Below, in pieces: positions 23,301 to 34,252 of a stretch of DNA of 64,000 bases. This DNA is from Agelaius tricolor (Eukaryota; Chordata; Aves; Passeriformes; Icteridae), in the NCBI GenBank assembly GCA_023055355.1, contig JALJCS010000001.1, forward strand, positions 81,136,881 through 81,200,880. Reading direction: 5' to 3'. The notes under the pieces were generated by a model, which saw nothing but the letters and a program-made list of their open reading frames with translations, ran no database searches and was not told where the DNA came from. The position numbers and the translations under genes are program-made. Every line of letters begins with the position of its first letter. Position 1 is the stretch's first letter.

Positions 23301-25550
23301 TGAATCCACCACGTCTCCATTTCAGAAAAAGACAAGGAGGATCAGCACCTGCCAGGGAGCAATTAATAGACTAACACAATCAGGCAAGAGTGGCTTTCCC
23401 AAGGTCAGACTATAATGTCATGGGCAGACAGTTGCAGGCATTTGAGTTAATGAGTTACTGATGGTGAACTGGACTGTGAAAACTCACAGGATACGTGCTC
23501 CTGCTCACAAGTGATGTACAGTACAGAGTGCCCTGAAACAGTGTTTGTGGGGCATTAGGATAGCTTTGCCATGGCTCAGTCTGATTATCTAAGCTACCAC
23601 TGCATTTTGATATCTGATGGTCCTATGTCCTTATGCCAAAGTCCTCCCCTGCCCCCCTGTTGTGTGATCTGTAGATATTCCAAGATCTCCTCTGCTGATC
23701 CAGTCATGGGAAAAGGAGCTAAAAGAGCCAGTTTGGCTCTGGTTGTTGTCAGAAGTATCCACGGATTTTGATGATTTCCACACCTGAAACATTTTCTTAC
23801 TCTCAAGGAAGTTCTTCACTTAAAAAACTCCTCCATCAAATCCAGCCTTCCTGTTGGTTTAGTAGTTTTTACTAAAAATGGCAGAATCTACCATTCATCT
23901 GTATTTAATGATAAGCTCCTACAAGAACCATCATTCATCTGTAGGCTGAGAATAGCCCCTCATCTTGCAATCTTTCTGCTTTCTCTTCATCTGTATCCCA
24001 GTCCTCATCAACAGTTTCCCATGGGAATTGTTATATTAAAAATGTAATGACAGAAATGCTGTTTTGTGTAGAACTGTTCAGGAAAATGATGAATGCGGTA
24101 CAGATGTGTGTATTGAAACCTCTCTATCTCTAGGAAATATACTGCTGTGTTTTCATAGGTTTCTCTCTAAAGCTGTAATTAACAACAGTCAGCAGAATGC
24201 TTGAAAGGGTTAAAGGAAAATAGATCTGAGGAAATACTCAAAGCCATGTGTACATGCTGCACATTCAGTGTTGCAGTTGCATGTGTGCTTGCAAAAAACG
24301 CAATGGGAAGTGTGTCAATTGCCTCTCTTTGCAGATGGATGTAAGTCTGTGTAAGCAAGATGCTGGTTACCACATAATTAGACCACGAGGTTCTGTCCTA
24401 ATGCCCCAGTTTCTGTTTGTAACCCTGCAGTGATCTGGCATGTGAGAAAGGACAAAGCGTTCAGCTTCTCCAGGTCAGTGCCATCAGCAAATCAGGGTGG
24501 TCACACCTCTGGTGTGAGTACAAAGCTCAGTGTTTGTCACAATGTTATCTTCCTCTCTCTTTGGGTATCTGCTGTGTCCAGTTTGAGATCTCAGAGCTTA
24601 TCTACAACATGTGTAGCATGAGCACCTGATTGAGGCTCTGAAAAAAAAAATATGTTTCCCTTTTTTTTTGCTTCTGCTAAAATTTCTCAGGTTCTTACAC
24701 AAGTCTGTGGCATAAATTTCAGTAAAATGTATGACCTACCACAAACTGGGGTACTTTCCTAAGATGCATTTCTTCAACTCTGCCTTCAGTACTGAAAGTA
24801 CAGATAATAGCAAGCATCAATAACCATATTATAAAAAAGTTATATATAATATGTGAAAGTATAAATACATTATATAGCTATTTTTGAAAAGTGAACTGAA
24901 TATATTCATATTTATTTTCATCTATGAAGATTTCTCCATGGGAGGAGAAGAGAAAAAAAGAAAGATCAAGGTGTGACAGATGCACATCAGGGAAGTGGGT
25001 TGTCACACTGCAGGGAGGCGTTGAGATATCACAATGATGGGCATGCTACATAGACCAGAGCAGAGCAAAACACTTAGGAAAACTGAGCAGACATAGAAAT
25101 CATTAACTGACTTAGTGAGAAATGGTCCTGAGGTGAACTGCAATTTTTAAATAATATGCAATATGGAGAAGTCTCTGTGAAACAGGTGTTAGAGTTTCAA
25201 GTTGAACTTTTTAACATTTGTCCCTAAAGGCAGATCTGTTAAGTTTTTCCTTTGTGAGGGTATAGGCTTGAGGGGAATCACCTGTACCACAGCAGTGTCC
25301 TTTGCTTTTAGAAATGGAGTTGCAATCTGCTGCCCATGCTGCTCTGAACTGACCTTTGAGTCTGCTCTTGCAATCCAGTATCTGCTTTCTGAGCCTAAGC
25401 TGTAAGTCACAGGCTTTGCAGCAGTCTCCCCAGAGAGCTTTGAGGCAGTTCATCAAAGCAGGTGGAAGGAAGAGTATGTTGTAATACATCTTTCATTCTT
25501 GCATATGAGTAATGAGGAGGAACAAAACATGCTGTCTGTGGACATAATTT
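23301..25550. other. Unique AT-rich sequence
   Basis: No gene was recognised. An A10 run (24641) followed by a T-rich run (24658) forms a weak inverted repeat. The 24830-24916 part is very AT-rich with TATA-type runs. Remaining frames are short. Confidence 0.45.
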
Positions 25551-25554
25551 TTCT

Positions 25555-25806
25555 TCAGCAACCAATCATACCAGGACTATAAATACGAGCAATGTATTAC
25601 AGGTGCTACGTACAGCTTTAAATATTCTTCTTTGGTGCCAGAGTGTGTGTATTGATGTGATTTCGTGGTGGATGGAGAGAAATACTGTCTTTTGTTTTTG
25701 TGACAGCTCAAATACTGTGTTAAACAAATTACTTTCAGGACATTTCAAATGTTTTTATTGTTTGAGCAGCTCAGTTCAAACAGTCAGTTTGCGTTCAATT
25801 TCCTAG
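25555..25806 (+). promoter_or_regulatory. TATA-like element followed by strong splice donor
   Basis: The motif CTATAAATAC lies at about 25577, and a near-perfect donor CTAG|GTAAGTT lies at 25804-25812. An acceptor-like 'attgtttgagcag' precedes a 36-nt open stretch just before that donor. The arrangement could be either a TATA-driven first exon or a microexon. The open frame across it lacks an ATG and is not recognisable. Chance is quite possible in AT-rich DNA. Confidence 0.2.
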
Positions 25807-26635
25807 GTAAGTTAATAAGCTTTTCAGAGTTCTTCATGATTGCAGTTTAACCGGCGTCTTAGAATTTATGCTTCTGTTTTGTTTGCTCAGCATTAGCATT
25901 GCTCATTCACTAATCAAGCACTTACTTCCTAAAGTGGCCCCTTCCCCTTCTCAGCACCTGCACTCCATTCCTCCTTGAAGCTTCACTTTCCTGGTAGCTT
26001 TTGAGTGTTCTGAAGGATATGTACCTCTACCTTGGATAAATTATTCCTTGCTGGGCCTATTCCAACAGTATTTGAGAACTTACAGACACCATTTGGAAAT
26101 GAGTATGAAGTTGAAGCTAGCAGCTCTGCTGCCCAGGAGATTGAGTTGCTGTCATATTGCATCTGACTTGCATCAGATCAGAGTTTAGGATTTGGGTGAT
26201 TTGTTCTTCAGATTAATGTCAATCTGTTTTAAATTAAAACACCCTGGGGCAAATCCTTTGCTGTGATCAATGAACTGTCTGGCTGCAGTCAACCAACATT
26301 ACAGCAGACATGAATTTGGCCTCCTGGTTTGTTGCCTCATCTCCTACATCACTTTTCTTATGTGGTTCAGACATCAAGTCTTTGATCCTATGAGTTGTTG
26401 ACCATCTTCCACTGAAATCAGTGAGAATGGAGGGTACTTCAATGTTCAACACCTTGTTGGTTTGGGCACAAGAGATGGACCACATATCTGCTCTACCTAA
26501 AATATAGTTATGGTATATCTATGAGTGGGCAATCTGCTTTGCACCTGTTTTACTACAGGAACAAAAGACACAGGAAGTGTTTGGAAAATGAGGAACACAC
26601 CTGTGTGTGAGAGCATCTTTATGTATAATCATTTG
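25807..26635. other. Unique sequence, nothing recognised
   Basis: Short frames only. No repeat family, RNA or supported exon. Confidence 0.5.
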
Positions 26636-26639
26636 CTAT

Positions 26640-26830
26640 AAGTCATTTCAGAGTTGACAAGCTGTTTTTCAACTTCGTGTCGCCAGTGCCTGATGCATCT
26701 AATTAGTCCTGTTCTCCAGCTGACAAATATCAGCTGCTCTTTCTAAAACATGGTTTCTCCCTTAAGTACATCCCTCTGGCAAAGTTAAATATTAATTATC
26801 CTTTTTTTTTATTTTATGATTATTCATGTG
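26640..26830. promoter_or_regulatory. Possible conserved non-coding element
   Basis: This block shows homeodomain-type TAATTAG and ATTAAT cores, a 'cagctgacaaatatcagctg' segment with paired CAGCTG E-boxes, and a CpG in an otherwise CpG-poor context. These features are typical of developmental enhancers, but the call is by composition only. Confidence 0.25.
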
Positions 26831-28319
26831 TGCTAATGTCACTACACAATGAATGGGTAAGTCAATACCACAAAATATTAAAAGCATTGTTTCTAAACCT
26901 CTGCAGCAGCCAAGATCTACAGAGCCATTCTGGAAATGAATGAGGCTCTGGTGGCTGGGCTGTGCCACCAGTCACGCATGTCAGTGGTGAGTCTCAGAGA
27001 CCTGTGGTTATGTGATGTGAGAAATGTACCTTCTCTTCCCAGCTCAGATGCTGGCCTGTTTTACAACTGCACAAATCACAGGAGTTTTTACTCTGCATAC
27101 TGAAATTGCAGGGCACAGAACAGCATGGATTCTCAGGCATCCAGGTACCTCTGCAGGTCTGAGCTGTGTGGACATGCACTTTTGGGTATTTGGGTGATGC
27201 TAGCCTGCTGGGGTTTCTTGCCTTTCTTTGTGTGCTGAGCATCTTTGTGTGCCTGCCTTCAGGAAGATCCATATCCATGCCTTGTGAAACTGTCTCAGAA
27301 ATGGACAGTGAGAAGGAAGATATGTTGTAATCATGTTTCCTGAGACCCAGCCTATGACACCCCTAGTTGTTCCCACAAAAACGAAGTTTCCCATCTTGCC
27401 CACTTAGCTGCTGCACTGACATGAAGGCTAGTGCATGCTCTTTTGTTCTGGAGGAGATTTTGTATTTCTTCAGCGCAGACAGATTTGCAACTGCCCCATG
27501 CAAGGGCTGATGTATGTGTGTGAGCCCTAATCCTTTGTGCCTTTCAAAGCATTGTGGGCAACTTTGAAGCTGTTCCTTTCCTTGGGCTCCACTTCAGGGT
27601 ATGCAGGCTTCCTTTTATCTCAGTGTCTTTTGCTCACTGTGGCTATCCTTCCAGATCTCCATGTGGATCAGAAAGATGCTGAAATACAAGAGGATCTCCT
27701 ATAGCTGTTCCTTACCTATTCCTGTTTCTCACCTTACCATTGACCTGACTTTCTGACCTAGCTTCTCTGTGAGTGTTTTCTAGCATGACTGGCATTTTCT
27801 TACCCACATCACACAACCCAGCATGTCTGCAGCCCAGGGTGCTAGACGTGTCTTTCCTCCCTTTCTGTAGGCACTGAAGTATTTGGAGTTTGATTGACTT
27901 ACCAAGGCAGTCCAGAGGACTGAAGTAGCAACTGACACTTGTTAGAACTTGGGCTAACATTTTTCCAATATGCAATATCCTAGAGCAGTATGTTTTAGAA
28001 GCTGAAAGTATTTGTGAATATATTAGTTTTAAAGATAAAAATTAATAACATTTGTTTGCATTATGAATGTCGTGCTTAGGAAATAGAGTGCAAATAGTGC
28101 CAAGTCCTGCCACATGTTTAGATCACGGTTTTATTACATGAAAATTTGTACATCTCTCTTGTCTTTTAAAGTGTCTGTCACCTGATGGAGATTTTGAAGA
28201 ATGCTGGCTTTTTTGCATGTTAGATACCTGCTAAAGACCCAACTCCCAGCCAAAAGAAACTGAGGTGTGTAGGATCACTGTGAACATGAAAGCTTCCAAA
28301 CTGGCAGTCATGAAGGATA
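26831..28319. other. Unique sequence with scattered donor-like sites
   Basis: On the minus strand, donor-like GTAAG sites occur near 27716, 27802 and 27897. None pairs with a convincing acceptor around a recognisable coding frame. No repeat family was recognised. Confidence 0.45.
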
Positions 28320-28602
28320 TCCTATCATTGCAATTATTTCCAAGTAATTTAGTATATCTCTAATTATAATATGAGGTCATCTTGCTGCAAAATAATGTCT
28401 AATTAGACACAATCCCTTTTCAGATACTCATAATAGATTCCAGAGAAAAACCTCTTGGCTCCTCTTATTGTGAGCTTTTAATTCTTAATTTATGATTTTT
28501 TGGTAATTAATTTTTTGAGCAAACAGGGCAAATCAATCTATTTGAGTTAATTAGCATTTCTTCCTTGGTTTCCTAGTCACTCTCTCTGTTATTTCTTTTC
28601 TT
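28320..28602. promoter_or_regulatory. Possible conserved non-coding element, homeodomain-site cluster
   Basis: The segment is very AT-rich but of high complexity. It has repeated TAATTA, TAATTAG and AATTAATTA cores at about 28362, 28398, 28500 and 28548. Dense TAAT cores without simple-repeat structure are characteristic of homeodomain-bound developmental enhancers. AT-rich intergenic sequence can give the same pattern by chance. Confidence 0.3.
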
Positions 28603-29254
28603 CTTCCCCTTATTTGGATATTACTGTAATTTATTCACATTTGTTTGCAACTAGTGCATAATGATTTCAAGCCATAGGTGAGCAAGAGACTGCAGCACAA
28701 GAAAGGTCGCAGCTCTAGGAAGGAAGGAAGGTGGGAAGGAAGGTCTGCAGAAAGTTTGTGTTGGTCACATTCATTTAGTTGCAAACACCAGACTGCATCA
28801 GGGCTGATAAGGGCAGCAGCTGAGTTAAGCAGAACTCTGGGGCTGAGGTGGGACAGGGTAGCAGAGCACTGGAAAGAATCACTGCAACCACAGGAAGGGA
28901 AGATAATAAGCACTCAAGCAGGAAAATTGATTGATCTGCATTTGCTAAAACCCATTTTAAGCTGAACATTGTTTCACCTTGATACTTTTAAGAAAGTCCC
29001 TATGAGATCAGTTTTACAAAGAACACCTGGACTACATTCACAGAAACCTATCTCACCTTTACTAGACCTTTACTAGTCAGTGTTTGTACAGCTATTTGCT
29101 TTTTTCAGTGTTTATACACATCTATTCTTTTACCTAATGCAGATGTACTCTATGGTCTGCAGCAGGCAGATTACTGCTCTAGTGCATGCTCACTCTTTCT
29201 CCCCTTGGACCCATGAATCTCTTGAACTGTGAAAAGTAAGATTGTCCAGTGGTT
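28603..29254. other. Unique sequence with a GGAA repeat
   Basis: The only distinct items are the GGAA microsatellite at 28717-28744 and an exact 11-bp tandem duplication ('acctttactag') at 29055-29076. No gene was recognised. Confidence 0.5.
28717..28744. repeat. (GGAA)n microsatellite
   Basis: Tandem GGAA units interrupted once by GTG. Arrays of GGAA can bind ETS-family factors, but no function is shown here. Confidence 0.85.
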
Positions 29255-29740
29255 TGAGCTGTAGGCTGAGTGCCAGCAATTCCTGATGTTGTCTTCTCCT
29301 AGTTCGTTTTGTTGCTGATTTTAGGAGCTCTCTAGACAGACAGAGTTTAGTTTAGAAAGGAAACACTTTGTTCTGTGCAGGATGAAAGGTGGCAGTTTCC
29401 ACAAAGCAAGCACACCAAGGGGTAAAAGTTACATCTTTTATATATTAAAATTTACATGAACCTTCCTATCTAACACATATTCTCCGACTACCTAATGCAT
29501 ATCTATTTGTGTGACATAATCTTATGCAATGCTTGAAACACAAAGTACTTTTCTTATTAAGCAACTTCTATTGTAGAAGTTGTCTGATGACATTAGTTAC
29601 ATTCACAAAAGGTGAGAAAATTACATCAACTCCTTTTATAGAAGTTATCTGACAACATCAGTTACATTTACAAAAGGTAAGAAGATTCAGCCTGGGGACA
29701 GGTAATTCAATTCAGATTGAAGACATCTGTTTCCTAACTT
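29255..29740 (-). mobile_element. Possible solo LTR of an endogenous retrovirus
   Basis: Read on the minus strand, a tandemly duplicated enhancer-like block (29562-29690) is followed by a TATA box of the form AATATATAAAAG near 29436-29448, then about 150 bp of moderately complex sequence. This order (repeat-rich U3, TATA, R/U5) is how an avian solo LTR looks. I cannot place TG...CA ends, a target-site duplication or a primer-binding site, and no internal retroviral genes flank it. The alternative is a unique promoter-like sequence with a local duplication. Confidence 0.3.
29562..29690. repeat. Tandem duplication of a ~65-bp unit
   Basis: Unit 1 (29562-29626) and unit 2 (29627-29690) align over nearly their full length with about 80-85% identity. 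Shared blocks include 'tagaagtt', 'tctga' and 'ttacatt-acaaaaggt'. Each unit begins with a CAACT block and contains a palindromic-looking 'acttctattgtagaagt' or its diverged copy. Confidence 0.85.
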
Positions 29741-31084
29741 GTTCTGTATTTTTTGCATGTGTCAAGCAGTGGGAACTTTTGTCAGGACAATGGTGTCATA
29801 GTGTCATGGAAAAGTGACAAGAAAGCCATGTTTTTCATGTGGCCTGTGATGTGAGATACTTCAGTTTTGCTTGGAGTGGAAGGGCTCAAAAAACCAAAGA
29901 CTTCCTAAATTAGCAGGTGATTTTGTCCTCTTGTTTACCACCTGTTTTCCTGCAAAAGATGCATAACAAGGCTTATATATCTCACTCCCTTGGCTATTGT
30001 AAAAATTATTTCATGTTTGTAATGCTCTTTGAAAATAGAAATTGATAAGTAGCATAACCTTAATCAGAAATTGTTTTTCTTTTAAACAGGATCCTTATCT
30101 TTCCTATAACTTGCCTCTGCTGATCTCAGCTTGTACTTCATGTATTTGGAATTGAATCCAATAGGAGAAGCTTAGATTCGGGGGCAGAATGACTATGAGA
30201 GAGGAGGAGAGTTTTGTAAGGTAGAAGATTGCTGCTTTGAGATTTAATCTACAATTTCAGTTGGAGGGCCACGTCAAGGTGAAATAGTGCTTCGGCCTAA
30301 TAGATGCAGTCATGTAATTTTCTGGTCAATTAAAAATCAGCTCAGACAATGCAGAAGACTGAGGGGAGATTAAATAGACTCTACAGAAACATCTCAGGGA
30401 GCAAAAGAATAGAAAAAAAGCTGAGTTTGCTGTGTTGGGGTGGTTGGCGCAGTCCTAGTAAGAGACAGTTCCCATCCTGGCAAGTTCTCTGTGCTGAATG
30501 AATTGTGGTAGTCAAGATTGCTTCTACATTAGTGAATAAAATAGCCAGGGAGCTACTCACTAGCCACAAGGTCAGCTGGAGTGTCACTGCTTTTGAACAT
30601 AAATTCTTCTCTCCCACCCTAACAAGGTGGCCCATCCAAACTGTATATCGGGAATGGTCCCCGGTTATTGCTGGAAGTGTCTGGGCATTGTGTGAGAGCA
30701 AGCTGGTTGCCTGGAACAAGTCTGTGCCAAGGACAGCACTGAGTTGAGCAACGGGTGATACTGTGCCAGTGCTTGGGCCCATGCCCTGGCCCTCTTTGGT
30801 TGCCTGGTGCAGTAGCCCATATGCCTCTGACTCTTGGCCGCATCCTACTGTTCCTTCAGCCCTTCCTGGAATTCTTGGCTTGTACTTTTGTTTTATTTGT
30901 TTGTCTCAAACAACACTGCCAGGATCTGAGCTGCCTTCTGGAGCGGGTCAGATCACCCGGCCCATCACCGGCTGCTTAATGAGCGGAGGGAGCCACACAG
31001 GCCTCGGGCACTGCAGGAGGCGCAGGGCTGACTGCTTGGCTGGATGGTGTGGGAAGAGTAAAAGGGTCAGTGCCCTGCCTCAAA
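29741..31084. other. Unique sequence with a small CpG patch
   Basis: A modest CpG cluster (about seven in 120 bp) lies at 30935-31055. Plus-strand frames across it (30763-31263, 166 codons) show no recognisable domain. No repeat family was recognised. Confidence 0.45.
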
Positions 31085-31109
31085 ACACACACACACTCAC
31101 ACACACACT
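31085..31109. repeat. (CA)n microsatellite
   Basis: CA units with a single CT interruption. It is a simple repeat. Confidence 0.9.
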
Positions 31110-34100
31110 TGTGCTGGCACAGACCATCATGGGGATGCATTCACAGGGCAATTCTCTGAGCTGCCACTTCCCACTCATAGCCAAGCTCTTTGGCTGTAAT
31201 AACTTTGAAGCAAGGAAGTGGCTCTCAGCTAATAAAATACTTTCTGTATGCAGAAGACAATAGGAGTTTGGTAATGATATAGCTTTGAAAATTGGGATGG
31301 AAAGTGATTGTGAAACCTAAGTAAATTACTCTAGAAAAACTAATTTTTTTTTAATTTGCAAAGTGAGACTGTGTCATGTAGATCATTTGTAGGTTTCTAT
31401 GTGCAGTTACGCATACAAGCATATTTATTTGACAAAATGAGGAGATGGAATGATGATCTAAAATAAGAGGCTGACTCAGATGACTGGAATTTAATTTGTC
31501 AGCAAGCAAAAGTAGTAGCAATGAATAGAAGAAATAAAATTACTTTATCAAATTTCCTACATAGATCTTGTTTTACAAAAGCAACAATGTACAGCAAATC
31601 AAACCAACTCAAAATATTATAAATGTAAAATGGTAGTCACATTTAGCATATGGCAGAAAGAAATTTAAAAAACAAACAAAACTCATTGCTTTCTGGAAAA
31701 GTGCAGATTGTGTCAGTCATGTTTAAGCTCTCCCAGTTCTCATGAAGTATGAGGAGAAGTCTTAGTGTACAACCTTCTTCTCTTCCTAGAAAGAAAAGCT
31801 TTTCAGTACTGCAGATTATCAAGTCACACTTGTAAGTGAGGCACATACTTAACAGGTCTCCAGAACTTGGCTGCCTTTTGTCATAGAAGCCAAAGGCAAG
31901 TTTTGCATTATCCCAAACCAACCTTCAAATAATGACACTTGTTGTATGGCAGCTGTTGTTTTTCTTTAGGAGAATGATGTTCACCTTGATGAAAAAAAAA
32001 AAAACAAAAAAAACAAAAAATGAGGGAAGTTTTTAGTCTTGCTAGCTCCTCAGAAAAGTTATCTTCAGAAACATTTTAAAGACTTTGACAAGTTTCTTTC
32101 AAGCTTTTGGGGACTTCTAAACCATTGTGAAATGCAGACTCCTTCTCTTCTGTCTGTGACAAAATGAATTAGGCTGCAATCTGTATTGATAATAGCAACT
32201 GAGAGAGATTAGCAGAAGTCTAGCAGAAATCTAGCAATTTTTAATTCCTTTTATTTTTTTTAATGAGAGAATAAATTTAAGGGGACAAATAAGAGGCTGA
32301 GATATTTATTAAATCTAAACTGAATTGGAAAGAATATGATTTCTCTTACGGAGACAAGTAAAATGCAAAAACCTGTCTAGAAGCTAGGAACAAGGGTTGG
32401 GCTATGGAAAATAGAAACCAGCATTCCTTGGCCAAGAAAGCAGATGTTAATCATGAAATTATTGTAGACTCAAGAAGCATTATTCCTATGCAAGTGTATG
32501 ACCTCTAATTCACCTGAAAGATTCTTATCTGTTTTCCCTCCTAAAGTGTGCATATATATCTAGATTACTCCTACAGATTATTTTGCTTTCTTTCATGCTT
32601 CTAAACCTATGTTTTGTTATTGTAAGGAGGCTTTTCACTTGTGGTTGCAAGTTGCTGTGGATCCTGTCCCAAAGTAGACCTGTTGGCTGTATCCACACTG
32701 AAGTTCAGGCATTGTGATCATCGTGTGGGAGACTCCAACGCAAGCTGAGGATAGTCAGTGGCAGACTGCTGTTACTGGGGGCAGCTGCTTTGTCTCACGG
32801 GGGTACTTATGTGACATTCTTGTAGTGCTGTCTGAAGCCTTGTGCTGCACTCTGTGTGGGATGAAGAAGAGGAAGGTGGCATTAAGTTGTGAACTATACA
32901 GTGCCCAAGGTCCAGGGCTCAACAACCCCTCTCCCTGCCCAGCCCCACTTCTACATGAGCAGTGTCTCCAGTTCCTTTATACTTGAAATTTTCATTGCTT
33001 AATTTGTATTTGCTTTGGACATCAGAAAACCAGCCTAAAACCTTGTCTGTGCTTTTCTAAGGTTATCTTTTGAGTCTATCCCTTAGTGTTGTTTCTACCC
33101 CTCTGAAGCCAAAGATTGAGAAGGAAGGAGGGTGCCAGGAATCTGGCTGGCTGTAACTCTCCTTGAAAATGCTGGTTGAGGGATCCTTTGTCTGATCTTA
33201 TAATATATTAAAGCTGGTGGTCTCCAGTAAGTACAGAGGAAATCTCTGATGATCACAGAAGAAAGGTTAAGGCAGACAGAGTGAAATTCTAAGAAACTGT
33301 TTGGGCCTAATGATGAGAGTAGGTAGCAAGCCAGGGGCCTTTCTGAGACTCACCCTGCTTCTCTGGCCTGAAGAACATGTGACTAAGGAAAAGAGCTGGA
33401 GAGGCAAAAGGCACAAAGGTCCTTTTCATCCTTGTCTGCCTTTTTTTCCTTTTGGATATACCTTGAGGGGACAGGGTCTTCTTCTTCTCAAGAACATGTC
33501 ATACATTTAACTGTTGTTGTATGTTGCTTAGGATGAGTAAAGACAGGAATGGTTTCTTCTGTTCAGAACCTGAGAGAAGTCTCTTTTTAAGAACATCTTT
33601 GTTAAAGTGATGGAAAAATAGTCCTTTGATACAAATGGCTTAGACGCTCGTGTTATAGTCACTTTCTTATGACAGTACTGTGTGTGGTACAGTTTGAGTT
33701 TCACATGGTTGCCAACCATTTTCCTCTGTTTTTAATGTTTTTAAAGCAATTTCAAGTCTGCCTAATTCCAAAAATATTAATACAAATGACATTAAAAGAT
33801 GTTTCTGGTGCTCCTATTTAGACTGTTCTTGGCAGAAGGCTGGAGAGTTCAGCTAGAGCTGCCCAGGCTTGCCAAAGCCAGCTAAACAGCAGGTCCCCCC
33901 TCCTCCTCCCTCCACTACCAAGAAGGGGAAAAAAAGTCTGTTGGGCCCTAGATAAGCTTTGAAAATGCTAACAGAAAGAAGTGGAGAATGGTCTAGAAGC
34001 CAGATGTGGTGGGGAGAGAGAGGAAAAGATCTGGACAGTTATGAAATGGTAGAGGGGAAGGGATTTATCACAGGATGGGAGGAAGGACTGTAGAGGGTAT

Positions 34101-34227
34101 TAAAAACAGGCAAGTGAACATTACTGGAAGTTGATGATATTACAAGGGAAATAGCTACTTGCTGCTGGCTGTGTAGGAGGCCTGTCAGACTTGGGGAAGT
34201 AAAAGCATAGTGCTTACATCAACATGA
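31110..34227. other. Unique AT-rich sequence
   Basis: No gene or repeat family was recognised. An 11-bp tandem duplication ('agcagaa-tct') lies at 32211-32232, and a pyrimidine-rich run at 33892-33918. Confidence 0.45.
31992..32020. repeat. A-rich tract
   Basis: A runs are separated by single C bases. It is low-complexity sequence, possibly an old retroposon tail. Confidence 0.85.
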
Positions 34228-34252
34228 TTTTTTCTTTTTTTTTTTTTTTTTT
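34228..34252. repeat. Poly-T tract
   Basis: About 24 T bases with one C. In minus sense this would be a poly-A tail, but no retroposed body was recognised at 34253 onwards. Confidence 0.9.

Noticed and set aside
29562..29690. Two-unit repeat considered as a CRISPR-like array
   Set aside because: The units are directly adjacent without spacers, diverged, and in vertebrate DNA. It is a tandem duplication.
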